Assembly (NCBI GenBank): GCA_027080505.1 | Contig: JALWRX010000123.1 | Coordinates: forward strand, 1 to 64,000 | Direction: 5' to 3' | Source of the DNA: Ghiorsea sp. | GTDB lineage: Bacteria; Pseudomonadota; Zetaproteobacteria; Mariprofundales; Mariprofundaceae | Length of the DNA: 64,000 nt | Part shown: piece after piece, positions 26,153-34,383 of the stretch | Layout: each line of letters begins with the position of its first letter | How positions within the stretch are numbered: the stretch's first letter is position 1 | Notes under the pieces: generated by a model | What the model was told of the DNA's origin: nothing | The model's input: the letters and a program-made list of their open reading frames with translations, nothing else | Database searches by the model: none | Made by a program: the position numbers and the translations under genes

Positions 26153-26857
26153 ATGAATAAGGTAGAGCAGAGTATAACGTATTTACGTCAAGCCGAGCAG
26201 TCGTTTAATCAGGTTGTGTTTGCTTGCAGTTTTGGTGCGGAAGATGTGGTGCTGTTAGACCTTATCCGCCAACATGCGCCGCATATACGTATCATCAGCT
26301 TGGATACAGGCAGACTGCCACAAGAAACGTATGATGTGATGCAAACATGGCGTAAGGAAAAAGGCTTGGATATCGACTTATATTTCCCTGATGCGAATGA
26401 TGTGGAAAGCATGGTGAAGCAAGATGGTGTAAACTTGTTTTATGATAGCATTGAGAAGCGTAAACAATGTTGTTTTGTGCGCAAAATCAAGCCATTGAAG
26501 CGTGCATTAGAAGATGCGGAGGCTTGGGTGACAGGTTTGCGTGGTGAACAGGCGAAAACGCGCGCGACCATGCAAGCAGTAGAAGATGATGCAGCATTTG
26601 GTATCAAAAAGTATAATCCGCTGATTGACTGGTCTGAGCAAGATGTATGGGACTATATCAAATCGCATGAACTGCCGTATAATGCGCTGCACGATAAGTT
26701 TTACCCATCCATTGGTTGTGCGCCGTGTACGCGAGCTATCTCAGTGGGTGAAGACCCTAGAGCAGGGCGCTGGTGGTGGGAGCAGGAAGATGCTGTGGCA
26801 GAGTGCGGTTTGCATGTGAACCCGATTGCTGGCAAAGCAGCAAAGAAAGGAGCTTGA
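26153..26857 (+). CDS. cysH: APS reductase (CysH family, iron-sulfur type)
   Basis: Reduces adenylylsulfate to sulfite using thioredoxin or glutaredoxin. The PP-loop region starts FACSFGAEDVVLLDL. The 4Fe-4S ligand pattern of APS-specific enzymes is complete: CC at 106-107 and CxxC at 189-192. The catalytic Cys218 sits in ECGLH. The protein is 234 residues. Because the cluster has no APS kinase (cysC), use of APS rather than PAPS is consistent. AAGGAG is upstream of ATG. Confidence 0.95.
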   Translation: MNKVEQSITYLRQAEQSFNQVVFACSFGAEDVVLLDLIRQHAPHIRIISLDTGRLPQETYDVMQTWRKEKGLDIDLYFPDANDVESMVKQDGVNLFYDSIEKRKQCCFVRKIKPLKRALEDAEAWVTGLRGEQAKTRATMQAVEDDAAFGIKKYNPLIDWSEQDVWDYIKSHELPYNALHDKFYPSIGCAPCTRAISVGEDPRAGRWWWEQEDAVAECGLHVNPIAGKAAKKGA

Positions 26858-26858
26858 T

Positions 26859-27359
26859 ATGACAGATAAAGTTGAAGTAAAAACGGACAAAAAAGATTTA
26901 ACATTGGTTTGTTTTAGTGGTGATTTTGATAAAGTTTTAGCGGCGTTTGTCATGGCAACAGGGGCTGCAGCGACCAATCGTAAAGTTACAATTTTCTTTA
27001 CCTTTTGGGGCTTGAATGTGCTCAAAAAAGAGTATGGGCATAAAGCTTTGGGTAAAGGTATCTTGGCTAAAACATTTAACTTTCTCATGGGGGGGCGCAA
27101 CAAACTGCCCCTTTCACGCTTAAATTTTGGCGGAGCCAGCCCTGATTTGATGACCAGCATGATGAAAAAACATAATGTGGCCACACTTCCTGAATTGATT
27201 GAAGCCGCTCATGCTTTGGGTGTTCGCTTTCAAGCATGTGAAATGGCACTGCATATTTTAGAGCTAGAGCGTGATGACTTGATTGAAGAAGTTGAAGATG
27301 TGGTGGGTGTTGCCACATTCCTCAATGAATCAGAAAATGCGCACATTGTATTTGTTTAA
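26859..27359 (+). CDS. DsrE2-like protein (DsrE/DsrF/DrsH superfamily)
   Basis: A 166-residue protein of the DsrE superfamily, which carries sulfur as a cysteine persulfide. Features: LTLVCFSGDFDKVLAAFVMA near the N-terminus and the conserved cysteine in FQACEMALHIL near residue 127. It starts at ATG 26859, with AGGAG seven bases upstream, two bases after the cysH stop. In sulfur oxidisers DsrE2 and TusA are partners; here both lie in an assimilation operon, suggesting shuttling of sulfide sulfur between the reductase and the acceptors (inference). Confidence 0.88.
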   Translation: MTDKVEVKTDKKDLTLVCFSGDFDKVLAAFVMATGAAATNRKVTIFFTFWGLNVLKKEYGHKALGKGILAKTFNFLMGGRNKLPLSRLNFGGASPDLMTSMMKKHNVATLPELIEAAHALGVRFQACEMALHILELERDDLIEEVEDVVGVATFLNESENAHIVFV

Positions 27360-27379
27360 GTAGATAAGGATTAATAACC

Positions 27380-27598
27380 ATGAATTTTTTAGATATTACC
27401 AATGAGACATGTCCCATGACCTTTGTGAAGGTGAAGCTACAATTAGCCAAAATGGAACAAGGGCAAGATTTAGAAGTGATTTTAAATGAAGGTGAGCCAC
27501 TGAATAATGTGCCTGCGTCGTGCGAAGAGCAGGGGTATAAGGTGCTATCCATTGAAGAAGTGGGTGATGGTAAACATCGCATTATTATTCAGAAGTAA
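27380..27598 (+). CDS. TusA-like sulfur carrier
   Basis: A 72-residue SirA/TusA-fold protein with the CPxxxxK motif (CPMTFVK, Cys11) that holds persulfide sulfur. Its sequence is very like the TusA domain fused to the sulfite reductase (both contain CPM.FVK and GEP..NVP), so one is probably a duplicate of the other. It lies 21 bases after the DsrE2-like gene and 11 bases before cysD. Confidence 0.93.
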   Translation: MNFLDITNETCPMTFVKVKLQLAKMEQGQDLEVILNEGEPLNNVPASCEEQGYKVLSIEEVGDGKHRIIIQK

Positions 27599-27609
27599 TA
27601 GAGGCTAAA

Positions 27610-28518
27610 ATGAGCAAACATAAACTAACGCAACTTAAAGCACTAGAAGCTGAATCCATTCACATTATCCGTGAAGTGGTAGCAGAGTTTCGCAATCCTG
27701 TGATGCTGTATTCTGTGGGTAAAGACTCTTCAGTGCTGGTGCATTTGGCTCGTAAGGCTTTTTATCCCGCGCCACTTCCTTTTCCATTGTTGCATGTGGA
27801 TACAGGCTTTAAGTTTAAGGAAATGTATGAGTTTCGCGATAATTTTTGCAAGGAAATTGGAGCTGATTTAATTGTACGCCGTAATGAAGATGCGATTGCT
27901 AAAGGTATGAACCCTAAAGAGTTTGGTGTAGCGCGTTGTTGCGGTGCACTCAAAACACAAGGGCTCTTGGATGCTCTGGAAGAAGGTGGTTATGATGCTG
28001 CTTTTGGTGGTGCGCGTCGTGATGAAGAGAAGTCTCGTGCCAAAGAGCGTGTGTTCTCTATGCGTGATGAGTTTGGGCAGTGGGATCCTAAGAATCAACG
28101 CCCTGAGTTGTGGAACATTTATAATGGCCGCATTCATGATGGTGAATCAGTACGAGTGTTTCCCATTTCCAACTGGACGGAAATGGATATTTGGTCATAC
28201 ATTCGTGAAGAAAACATTCCGATTGTACCATTATATTTCGCCAAAGAGCGCCCTATGATTGAGCGTGGTGATATGTTGATTCCATATTACGAAGAAAATA
28301 AAGACCAATATTTGGAAGGCGAAGAGCCAACCATGGTGATGAGTCGTTTCCGTACTTTGGGTTGTAGCCCATGCACAGGTGCTGTGCGTTCTGATGCGAC
28401 CAATATGGATGAAATTGTGATTGAAGCAGCGGCATCGAAACGTTCGGAGCGGGAAACGCGGATTATTGATCATGGAAGTAATTCCATGGAAGATAAGAAG
28501 AAAGAAGGTTATTTTTAA
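27610..28518 (+). CDS. cysD: Sulfate adenylyltransferase small subunit
   Basis: PP-loop ATP pyrophosphatase subunit that, with CysN, makes APS from sulfate and ATP. Motif [17 protein letters not shown] marks the PP-loop, and CRTLGC-type residues ([14 protein letters not shown]) follow. It has 302 residues, normal. It starts after GAGGCTAAA, with the tusA stop 11 bases upstream. Confidence 0.97.
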   Translation: MSKHKLTQLKALEAESIHIIREVVAEFRNPVMLYSVGKDSSVLVHLARKAFYPAPLPFPLLHVDTGFKFKEMYEFRDNFCKEIGADLIVRRNEDAIAKGMNPKEFGVARCCGALKTQGLLDALEEGGYDAAFGGARRDEEKSRAKERVFSMRDEFGQWDPKNQRPELWNIYNGRIHDGESVRVFPISNWTEMDIWSYIREENIPIVPLYFAKERPMIERGDMLIPYYEENKDQYLEGEEPTMVMSRFRTLGCSPCTGAVRSDATNMDEIVIEAAASKRSERETRIIDHGSNSMEDKKKEGYF

Positions 28519-28618
28519 AAATATTTAGCCACAGATGGACACGGATAAAAGCAGATGTTGTAAGTATATTCATTGTATCTGTGTGTGCCTATAGCTTTTA
28601 AGGGTTTGAGGAAAAAAA
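28519..28618. repeat. cysD-cysN spacer with CACAGAT hairpin
   Basis: AGC-CACAGAT near 28527-28537 can pair with ATCTGTG-AGCT further on (about 28578-28600). The phrase CCACAGATGGACACGG recurs in spacers of many bacteria (recalled). It splits the otherwise tight cysD-cysN pair by 100 bases. Confidence 0.5.
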
Positions 28619-29899
28619 ATGACAAAAGCAAATTTTGACTTGGTAAAAGAAATTGAACTGTTGCGTTTGGTAACGGTAGGCAGTGTGGATGATGGCAAAT
28701 CAACCTTGATTGGTCGCTTATTGATTGATACCAAAGGCGCATTTGAAGATCAACTGATGGCTGTGCGTAAAAAGAAAGGTGCAACCACGGTGTCATCTGC
28801 TGCAGATATTGATTTGGCGATGTTGACTGATGGTCTAGCTGCAGAGCGTGAGCAAGGGATTACCATTGACGTGGCATACCGTTATTTTGCTACGCCTAAG
28901 CGTAAATTTATCATGGCAGATTGCCCAGGGCATGAACAATACACACGTAATATGGTGACAGGGTCATCTACTGCCAATGCTGCGATTATTTTGATTGATG
29001 CAAGAAATGGTGTGATGCCGCAAACCAAACGACATACCCATATCTTAGGGTTATTGGGTATCCCGCATTTGATTGTGGCAGTAAATAAAATGGACTTGGT
29101 GGATTATGACCAAGCCACATTTGAAAAAATCCGTGAAGAAATGGATGAATACTGCGCTAAACAAGGTATCAAAGACTTGATTTGTACGCCTATATCTGCG
29201 CTTACGGGCGATATGGTAACTATTCGTGGTGAAAACATGGATTGGTATGAAGGGGATACCTTGCTTGAGACTTTGGAATCGCTTTCTGTATTGGATGACT
29301 TGGATGAAAAACCATTCCGTATGCCAGTGCAATTGGTGAACCGCCCGCAAACTGCAGATTTGCCAGACTATCGTGGTTTTATGGGTACGATTGCATCAGG
29401 CACAATCAAAGTTGGTGATGCGATTACGGTTGTACCATCAGGTTTATCTTCAACCGTGAAGGAAATCGTAACCTTTGATGGCAACCTTGAAGAAGCTTTC
29501 GCGCCACAAAGCATTACCTTAACCTTGAATGATAATATTGATATTTCTCGTGGTGATATGTTGGTGCATACAGGTGAGCCAACCACAGGTGAGAAGTCAT
29601 TAACAGCCAACGTATGTTGGATTGGTGATGAGCCTTTGGAACGCCGCAAGAAATATATGATTAAGCATACCACGCGGCAGGTTAAAGCTTTGGTGGATGA
29701 TGTGGTGTTCAAGCGCGAAATTCATACGCTTGAAAAAGAAGATGCGGACACATTGGAAATGAATGAGATTGGGCAGATTAGGTTCAAGCTGCAACAGCCA
29801 CTCAATTGCGATAGTTATGCTGAGAATCGGATGACGGGTTCATTTATTATCATTGATTCATTCACCAATAATACCGTCGGCGCAGGCATGGTAGTTTAA
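28619..29899 (+). CDS. cysN: Sulfate adenylyltransferase GTPase subunit
   Basis: EF-Tu-like GTPase that drives APS synthesis with CysD. Walker A GSVDDGKST, AEREQGITIDVAYRYF, ADCPGHEQYTRNM and VNKMDLV (NKxD) are all present. The 426 residues end without an APS kinase domain, so this is CysN alone, not CysNC. AGGAAAAAAA precedes ATG. It closes the sulfur operon. Confidence 0.97.
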   Translation: MTKANFDLVKEIELLRLVTVGSVDDGKSTLIGRLLIDTKGAFEDQLMAVRKKKGATTVSSAADIDLAMLTDGLAAEREQGITIDVAYRYFATPKRKFIMADCPGHEQYTRNMVTGSSTANAAIILIDARNGVMPQTKRHTHILGLLGIPHLIVAVNKMDLVDYDQATFEKIREEMDEYCAKQGIKDLICTPISALTGDMVTIRGENMDWYEGDTLLETLESLSVLDDLDEKPFRMPVQLVNRPQTADLPDYRGFMGTIASGTIKVGDAITVVPSGLSSTVKEIVTFDGNLEEAFAPQSITLTLNDNIDISRGDMLVHTGEPTTGEKSLTANVCWIGDEPLERRKKYMIKHTTRQVKALVDDVVFKREIHTLEKEDADTLEMNEIGQIRFKLQQPLNCDSYAENRMTGSFIIIDSFTNNTVGAGMVV

Positions 29900-29915
29900 T
29901 CACTTGCCTATTATT

Positions 29916-30000
29916 TCAATTCTATTTCATAGCGGCATCAAGTGTGCTCACTTACAACTTGTAAGCTGCACGCACTTTCTTTGCTCTAAAACAAAATTGA
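29916..30000. repeat. Hairpin element, family copy c (after cysN)
   Basis: Nested stems: TCAATT/AATTGA (outer), AAGTG/CACTT (29940-29944 with 29973-29977), and CTTAC/GTAAG (29951-29955 with 29961-29965). Shared blocks GCTCAC and GCTGCAC flank the inner stem. It may end cysN transcription, although only short T-runs follow. Confidence 0.6.
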
Positions 30001-30030
30001 AACAATATTTGGCGTGATTGGAATATTGCA

Positions 30031-30708
30031 GTGAGTTTTAACGAAGATACATTCTCTTTTTTGCGGCGATTAGCGGAAAACAATAATCGCGATTGGTTTA
30101 ATGAGCATAAGCTGGAATATGAAGCTTTGGTACGAGAGCCTGCATTTGCATTTATCGAAGAAATAAAACCGCAACTTGAGAAGTTATCACCACATTTTAT
30201 GGCAAAAGCCAGTAAAATGGGTGGGTCATTGATGCGGGTATACCGCGATGTGCGATTTTCCAAAAACAAAACACCCTACAAAACGAATATCGGCATTCAG
30301 TTCCGTCATGAGCAGGGTAAAGATGTGCATGCGCCGGGGTTTTATGTGCATATTGAGCCAAGTCGCGTATTCATTGGGGTAGGCAAATGGAATCCTCACG
30401 CTGATGGTTTAAAAATGATTCGGCAACATATCGACACCTTTCCACAAAGTTGGATGGATGCACAAAGTGAGACTCGATTCCGTAAGCATTTTTCCTTGAG
30501 TGGGAAATCATTAAAGCGCGCGCCTAAAGGTTATCCGCAAGACCACCCCATGATTGAAGAGTTGAAACGCAAAGACTTTATTGCCATTGCCGATATTCCA
30601 CCTGAATTGGTCTTGGAAGAAGACTTTGCAGATATAGTGATGGGCTACTTTGAACTTGGTGCCCCGTATGTGAAAGAGCTTTGTCTAGCGGTTCGAGTTC
30701 CTTTTTAG
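30031..30708 (+). CDS. DUF2461 family protein
   Basis: A 225-residue conserved protein of the DUF2461/TIGR02453 family, of unknown function. Recognised by RDWFNEHKLEYEALVREP, the RVYRDVRFSKNKTPYKTN block and the closing YFELGAPYVKELCLAVR. It starts with GTG and no clear ribosome site is present, so the start is uncertain. It stands alone, between the cys operon and the MITE. Confidence 0.88.
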   Translation: MSFNEDTFSFLRRLAENNNRDWFNEHKLEYEALVREPAFAFIEEIKPQLEKLSPHFMAKASKMGGSLMRVYRDVRFSKNKTPYKTNIGIQFRHEQGKDVHAPGFYVHIEPSRVFIGVGKWNPHADGLKMIRQHIDTFPQSWMDAQSETRFRKHFSLSGKSLKRAPKGYPQDHPMIEELKRKDFIAIADIPPELVLEEDFADIVMGYFELGAPYVKELCLAVRVPF

Positions 30709-30768
30709 CATTCTATTTATATTATTGATAGCGAATGATGATGGGTGACCATTGTAATAGAGAATATT

Positions 30769-31038
30769 TAGGGCCTGTTAACACTAATTATGATGTTGTC
30801 GCTGCTGCACCAAAGGAGGCCAATCAAGGTGCGAGGCGTGAAGTTTGGTGGTTCCAAATGAATGCCGAGCAACGCCGAGTGGCCTCATTTGGAGCGCAGC
30901 CCGCAGGGATTGGCCATTTTTCCGTCCTTCTGCGTTATCGCAAGCTTATGTGCAACAAGCACACTTCGCTTGCAAAGCCTTGCAGGAACGAAAAAATGGC
31001 CGAATCGACGCCAGCAGAATTAGTGTTAACAGGCCCTA
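30769..31038. mobile_element. MITE-like element with 24-base inverted ends and TA duplication
   Basis: The ends 30769-30792 and 31015-31038 are inverted copies with one mismatch in 24 bases, beginning TAGGGCCTGTTAACAC. The outermost TA on each side fits a TA target duplication, as made by IS630/Tc1-mariner-type transposases. No transposase is inside the 270 bases. The interior holds a copy of the GCGTTA...GCCTTG hairpin (30930-30982). The right end supplies the TAG stop codon of the LysR gene. Confidence 0.8.
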
Positions 31039-31935
31039 GTTAGAATCTATCCGTGAGCGTAGATAAGGCACGAGGAAATCAACCAGTATTTTTGCCAGTG
31101 GAGAAGCATGGCTAGGTTGTAACAAGCTCATAGGACGTAACAATTGTGGGTGAAGTGGACGTGTGGTCAATATTGATTCACCAGTTGGTAAACAAAATTG
31201 TGATACCATACCAATACCTAAACCTTGCCGCACAGATTCTAGCACAGCAGATATGCCGCCCATGCAAAGTTGAATACGAGGCGGTTGCCCCAGCGTTGCC
31301 ATCCATGCTCGCTCAAGTATATCACGTGTTCCAGAACCTTGTTCCCGCCAAACCAAGGGGTAATCTTCAAGTTGGTCTAATGTAATGGATGTATGTGTCG
31401 TGAGTGCATGGTTGATAGGCATCACCGTGACAAGTTTATCTTCACCAAGGTGTATGACAGTGCAACACTCAGGCACAGATGAGGGCAATGGGCTTTCAAC
31501 CAAGCCCAAATCATGATGTTTCATGCGCTCAAAGACTTGTTGGCTGTTCATACTATCCACGAACACTTCAATTTTAGGGTATTTTTGATGAAAAGAAGCA
31601 AGTGCAGCGGGCAGTAGAGAGCCTGCAATGGTTTGACTGGCTGATAAGTAAATACGCCCAGCTTGTAAATCATGTAATTCATCAGCAAAACGATTTAAAT
31701 CAAACATGGATTGCTGAACTTTCAAAGCATGAAGATAAAAGGTCTCACCAATGCCAGTGAGCTGAACGCCGCGCCCTTGTCTTCGATAGAGTGGCATACC
31801 AACCGTATCTTGTAAGCGCTTTAATTGGTTGGAAATAGCAGGTTGTGTTAAACAACGAGATTTAGCTGCAGCACTGACGCTACCTGTTTGAACCAATGCA
31901 ATAAAGCTTGCCAGATGATCGGGGTGAATAGTCAT
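31036..31935 (-). CDS. LysR-family transcription regulator beside a YeiH exporter
   Basis: A 299-residue regulator with an N-terminal winged helix (LASFIALVQTGSVSAAAKSR, TQPAISNQLKRL) and a substrate-binding effector domain. It is divergent from the YeiH-type gene, the arrangement seen for E. coli yeiE-yeiH, where the regulator responds to sulfite (recalled). The intergenic region has ATATATCA/TGATATAT-like symmetric sequence that could be its operator. Its stop codon lies in the edge of the MITE, so the original C-terminal end may have differed by a few residues. Confidence 0.9.
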   Translation of the reverse strand: MTIHPDHLASFIALVQTGSVSAAAKSRCLTQPAISNQLKRLQDTVGMPLYRRQGRGVQLTGIGETFYLHALKVQQSMFDLNRFADELHDLQAGRIYLSASQTIAGSLLPAALASFHQKYPKIEVFVDSMNSQQVFERMKHHDLGLVESPLPSSVPECCTVIHLGEDKLVTVMPINHALTTHTSITLDQLEDYPLVWREQGSGTRDILERAWMATLGQPPRIQLCMGGISAVLESVRQGLGIGMVSQFCLPTGESILTTRPLHPQLLRPMSLLQPSHASPLAKILVDFLVPYLRSRIDSN

Positions 31936-32041
31936 GCTGCAAATATATCACCATATATGATATATTCTATTATAAATCATAACTATTCATTATAATGGTC
32001 AGCCTATAAGTTTGCGCGCCATATGTATGTGGAGAAAAGCT
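31936..32041. promoter_or_regulatory. Divergent LysR/YeiH promoter region
   Basis: An AT-rich intergenic region with the interrupted palindrome ATATATCA...TGATATAT just before the LysR gene. This is the expected place for a LysR operator controlling both genes. The exact promoter boxes cannot be fixed by eye. Confidence 0.45.
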
Positions 32042-33064
32042 ATGTTCAGTAAAGAAAAGCGTGCTGATACCAGTAATGGTATTTTGTTTGTAACCCTATT
32101 TGCGCTGGCAGCTACACAAATAAGCCAGTGGCAATGGGTGCATCAAATGGGCATTAGCCCACTTATTATTGGTATTGTGCTGGGTATTTTCTATGCCAAC
32201 ACTCTGCACCATCGTATGCCAGAAGCTTGGTTGCCAGGTATTAGTTTTACGGCGAGAAAAATCCTTAGGTTGGCTGTTATCCTTTATGGCTTTTATATTA
32301 CATTACAAGAAGTGATGATGGTTGGTTGGATTGGTTTTGCGGCTGCAAGCATGGTGGTAACGAGTACACTTTTAATAGCGTATATTGTGGGAGTGTTTGT
32401 ATTGGGTATGGATAAACAGACGGCAATATTGACGGGGGCTGGAAGTGCAATTTGCGGTGCGGCTGCGATTTTAGCTTTTGAACCTGTGTTGAAAGCGAAA
32501 GGTCATCAAACAGCCTCTGCTGTGGCAACTGTTGTGGTGTTTGGTTCGCTAGCTATGTTGATATATCCGCTTGTTTATCAATTAGGTATTTTGAATCTTG
32601 ATGCACATGGTTGGGGTATTTATATTGGAGCGACTGTACATGAAGTCGCGCAGGTTGTGGGTGCAGCAAGTGATATAAGTCAAATTGTGAGCAATGATGC
32701 TGTGATTGTGAAGATGACCCGTGTGATGTTACTTGTTCCTGCGTTATTATTTGTAGGCTGGTGGTGGGCTAGGTATGGGAGCAGTGGACATAAAGAAACC
32801 CAAACAGCATTAACCATACCTTGGTTTGCATTTGCTTTTTTAGCTGTAGTTGTATTTAACTCTTTTCATCTGCTACCTGCATCATGGGTGATAATACTGC
32901 AACATATTGACCAGTTTTTATTGACCATGGCTATGACAGCTTTGGGCATGGAAACCAGCCTTGATAAACTCAAGGGTGTAGGCATTAAACCGTTTATCCT
33001 TGCTATGCTATTGTTTGCCTGGTTGATGATGGGTGGCTATATGATGGTATATCTATTGATTTAG
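32042..33064 (+). CDS. YeiH/UPF0324 family membrane protein (putative sulfate/sulfite exporter)
   Basis: A 340-residue inner-membrane protein with about ten hydrophobic helices and the family segments GISFTARKILRLAVILYGF, ILTGAGSAICGAAAI and GATVHEVAQVVGAAS. Relatives are annotated as sulfate exporter family. Location beside the sulfate assimilation genes and a YeiE-like regulator suggests export of surplus sulfite. ATG 32042 is chosen for the GGAG seven bases upstream; in-frame TTG 32012 and ATG 32027 lack one. Confidence 0.88.
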   Translation: MFSKEKRADTSNGILFVTLFALAATQISQWQWVHQMGISPLIIGIVLGIFYANTLHHRMPEAWLPGISFTARKILRLAVILYGFYITLQEVMMVGWIGFAAASMVVTSTLLIAYIVGVFVLGMDKQTAILTGAGSAICGAAAILAFEPVLKAKGHQTASAVATVVVFGSLAMLIYPLVYQLGILNLDAHGWGIYIGATVHEVAQVVGAASDISQIVSNDAVIVKMTRVMLLVPALLFVGWWWARYGSSGHKETQTALTIPWFAFAFLAVVVFNSFHLLPASWVIILQHIDQFLLTMAMTALGMETSLDKLKGVGIKPFILAMLLFAWLMMGGYMMVYLLI

Positions 33065-33280
33065 ACGGTAGTTTTTTGTTTTCATCGTTGGTGAAGGTAA
33101 AAAAAATCGCAACCTTTATCTGTAAGTATTTCCAATACTGTTTTTTGGTCAACATGACATGCATTGGATAAAGCTAAGGAGTTATACATCAAAACTCCGT
33201 AATTTTCGTGGCGTATACATAGTAAACTAGACAAACTTTGGCATACCTTTAATCTTAGCTTTTTGACGTGGGAGTGAGTG

Positions 33281-33493
33281 GTGAGCAATCAAGATAAGCA
33301 GCAAGATTTATCCTTTGAGCAAGCGCTAGATGGTTTAACAACCATGGTAGAGAAGCTGGAGTCAGGAAAACTATCACTTGAAGATAGTGTGAAAGCTTTT
33401 GAAGAGGGTGTGAAGCTTTCACGCCAATGTGAAAAGCTGCTTGATGATGCAGAGCAACGCTTGCAAGTGCTTGATACTGATGGCGATATTTGA
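33281..33493 (+). CDS. xseB: Exodeoxyribonuclease VII small subunit
   Basis: A 70-residue helical protein: LSFEQALDGLTTMVEKLESG and LSLEDSVKAFEEGVKLSRQC are diagnostic. It associates with XseA to degrade single-stranded DNA. Of two tandem GTGs, 33281 has the better GGAG spacing. Its stop overlaps the ispA ATG (TGATG), the classic xseB-ispA-dxs operon. Confidence 0.95.
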   Translation: MSNQDKQQDLSFEQALDGLTTMVEKLESGKLSLEDSVKAFEEGVKLSRQCEKLLDDAEQRLQVLDTDGDI

Positions 33494-34383
33494 TGCAAGC
33501 ACCAAGCTTTCTTGCTGAACATGCCGTATCGGTAGAACAATACTGCAAACAAATTTTAGAACAAAAGCGAGCGCATGTGCCTGCTCGTTTGCTGGATGCT
33601 ATGCTGTACTCTTTGCTTGCAGGCGGCAAACGCGTGCGCCCTGCATTGGTATTGGCCTGCTATCAGGCTTGCGGTGGTAAAGATTTAGATGCTGCTATGC
33701 CTGCTGCGGCAAGCATTGAATGTATGCACACTTATTCACTAATTCACGATGATTTGCCATGTATGGATGATGATGATTTAAGGCGCGGCAACCCCACCTG
33801 CCATAAACAATTTGATGAAGAAACGGCAGTGCTTGCCGCCGATGCTTTGCAGGCGTTTAGTTTTGAGTTGTTGGCTGATTTGGATGTGGATGCAGATCTT
33901 CGTGTTGTGCTTGTTAAAGATATGGCTTTGGCAGCAGGTATGCAAGGCATGGTTGGCGGTCAAATGATGGATATTTTGGCTGAGAATCAGAATATTGACA
34001 ATGTGTTGGATGTTGAGCGTATTCATCTGCACAAAACAGGTGAGTTGCTGCGCTGGTCTTGCGAGGCTGGTGCGAAATTGGCTGGTGCAAATACGCAACA
34101 ATTCGAGGCATGTTCACGATTTGGTAAAGCGGTGGGTTTGTTGTTCCAAATTGCCGATGATATTTTGGATACCACGGCGAGTAGTGAAATGCTGGGTAAA
34201 AGTGCGGGCAAAGATGAGGCACAAAACAAAGCAACTTATGTATCAGTACTTGGTGTGACAAAAGCCCGTGAGTTAGCCAATGAAATGTGCGAGATTGCGC
34301 TAAATGCTTGTGAATCTTTACAAGGAACTGCAGGCAAACAGCTACAAGACTTGGCAGTGTATATTTTAAAGCGAGGGCAGTAA
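33493..34383 (+). CDS. ispA: Geranyl/farnesyl diphosphate synthase (IspA type)
   Basis: Prenyl chain-elongating enzyme with both Asp-rich motifs: DDLPCMDDDDLRRG (FARM) and DDILD (SARM). It builds farnesyl diphosphate from IPP and DMAPP. It has 296 residues from ATG 33493; the stop TAA shares its last A with the dxs ATG (TAATG), so all three genes are translationally coupled. Confidence 0.95.
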   Translation: MQAPSFLAEHAVSVEQYCKQILEQKRAHVPARLLDAMLYSLLAGGKRVRPALVLACYQACGGKDLDAAMPAAASIECMHTYSLIHDDLPCMDDDDLRRGNPTCHKQFDEETAVLAADALQAFSFELLADLDVDADLRVVLVKDMALAAGMQGMVGGQMMDILAENQNIDNVLDVERIHLHKTGELLRWSCEAGAKLAGANTQQFEACSRFGKAVGLLFQIADDILDTTASSEMLGKSAGKDEAQNKATYVSVLGVTKARELANEMCEIALNACESLQGTAGKQLQDLAVYILKRGQ

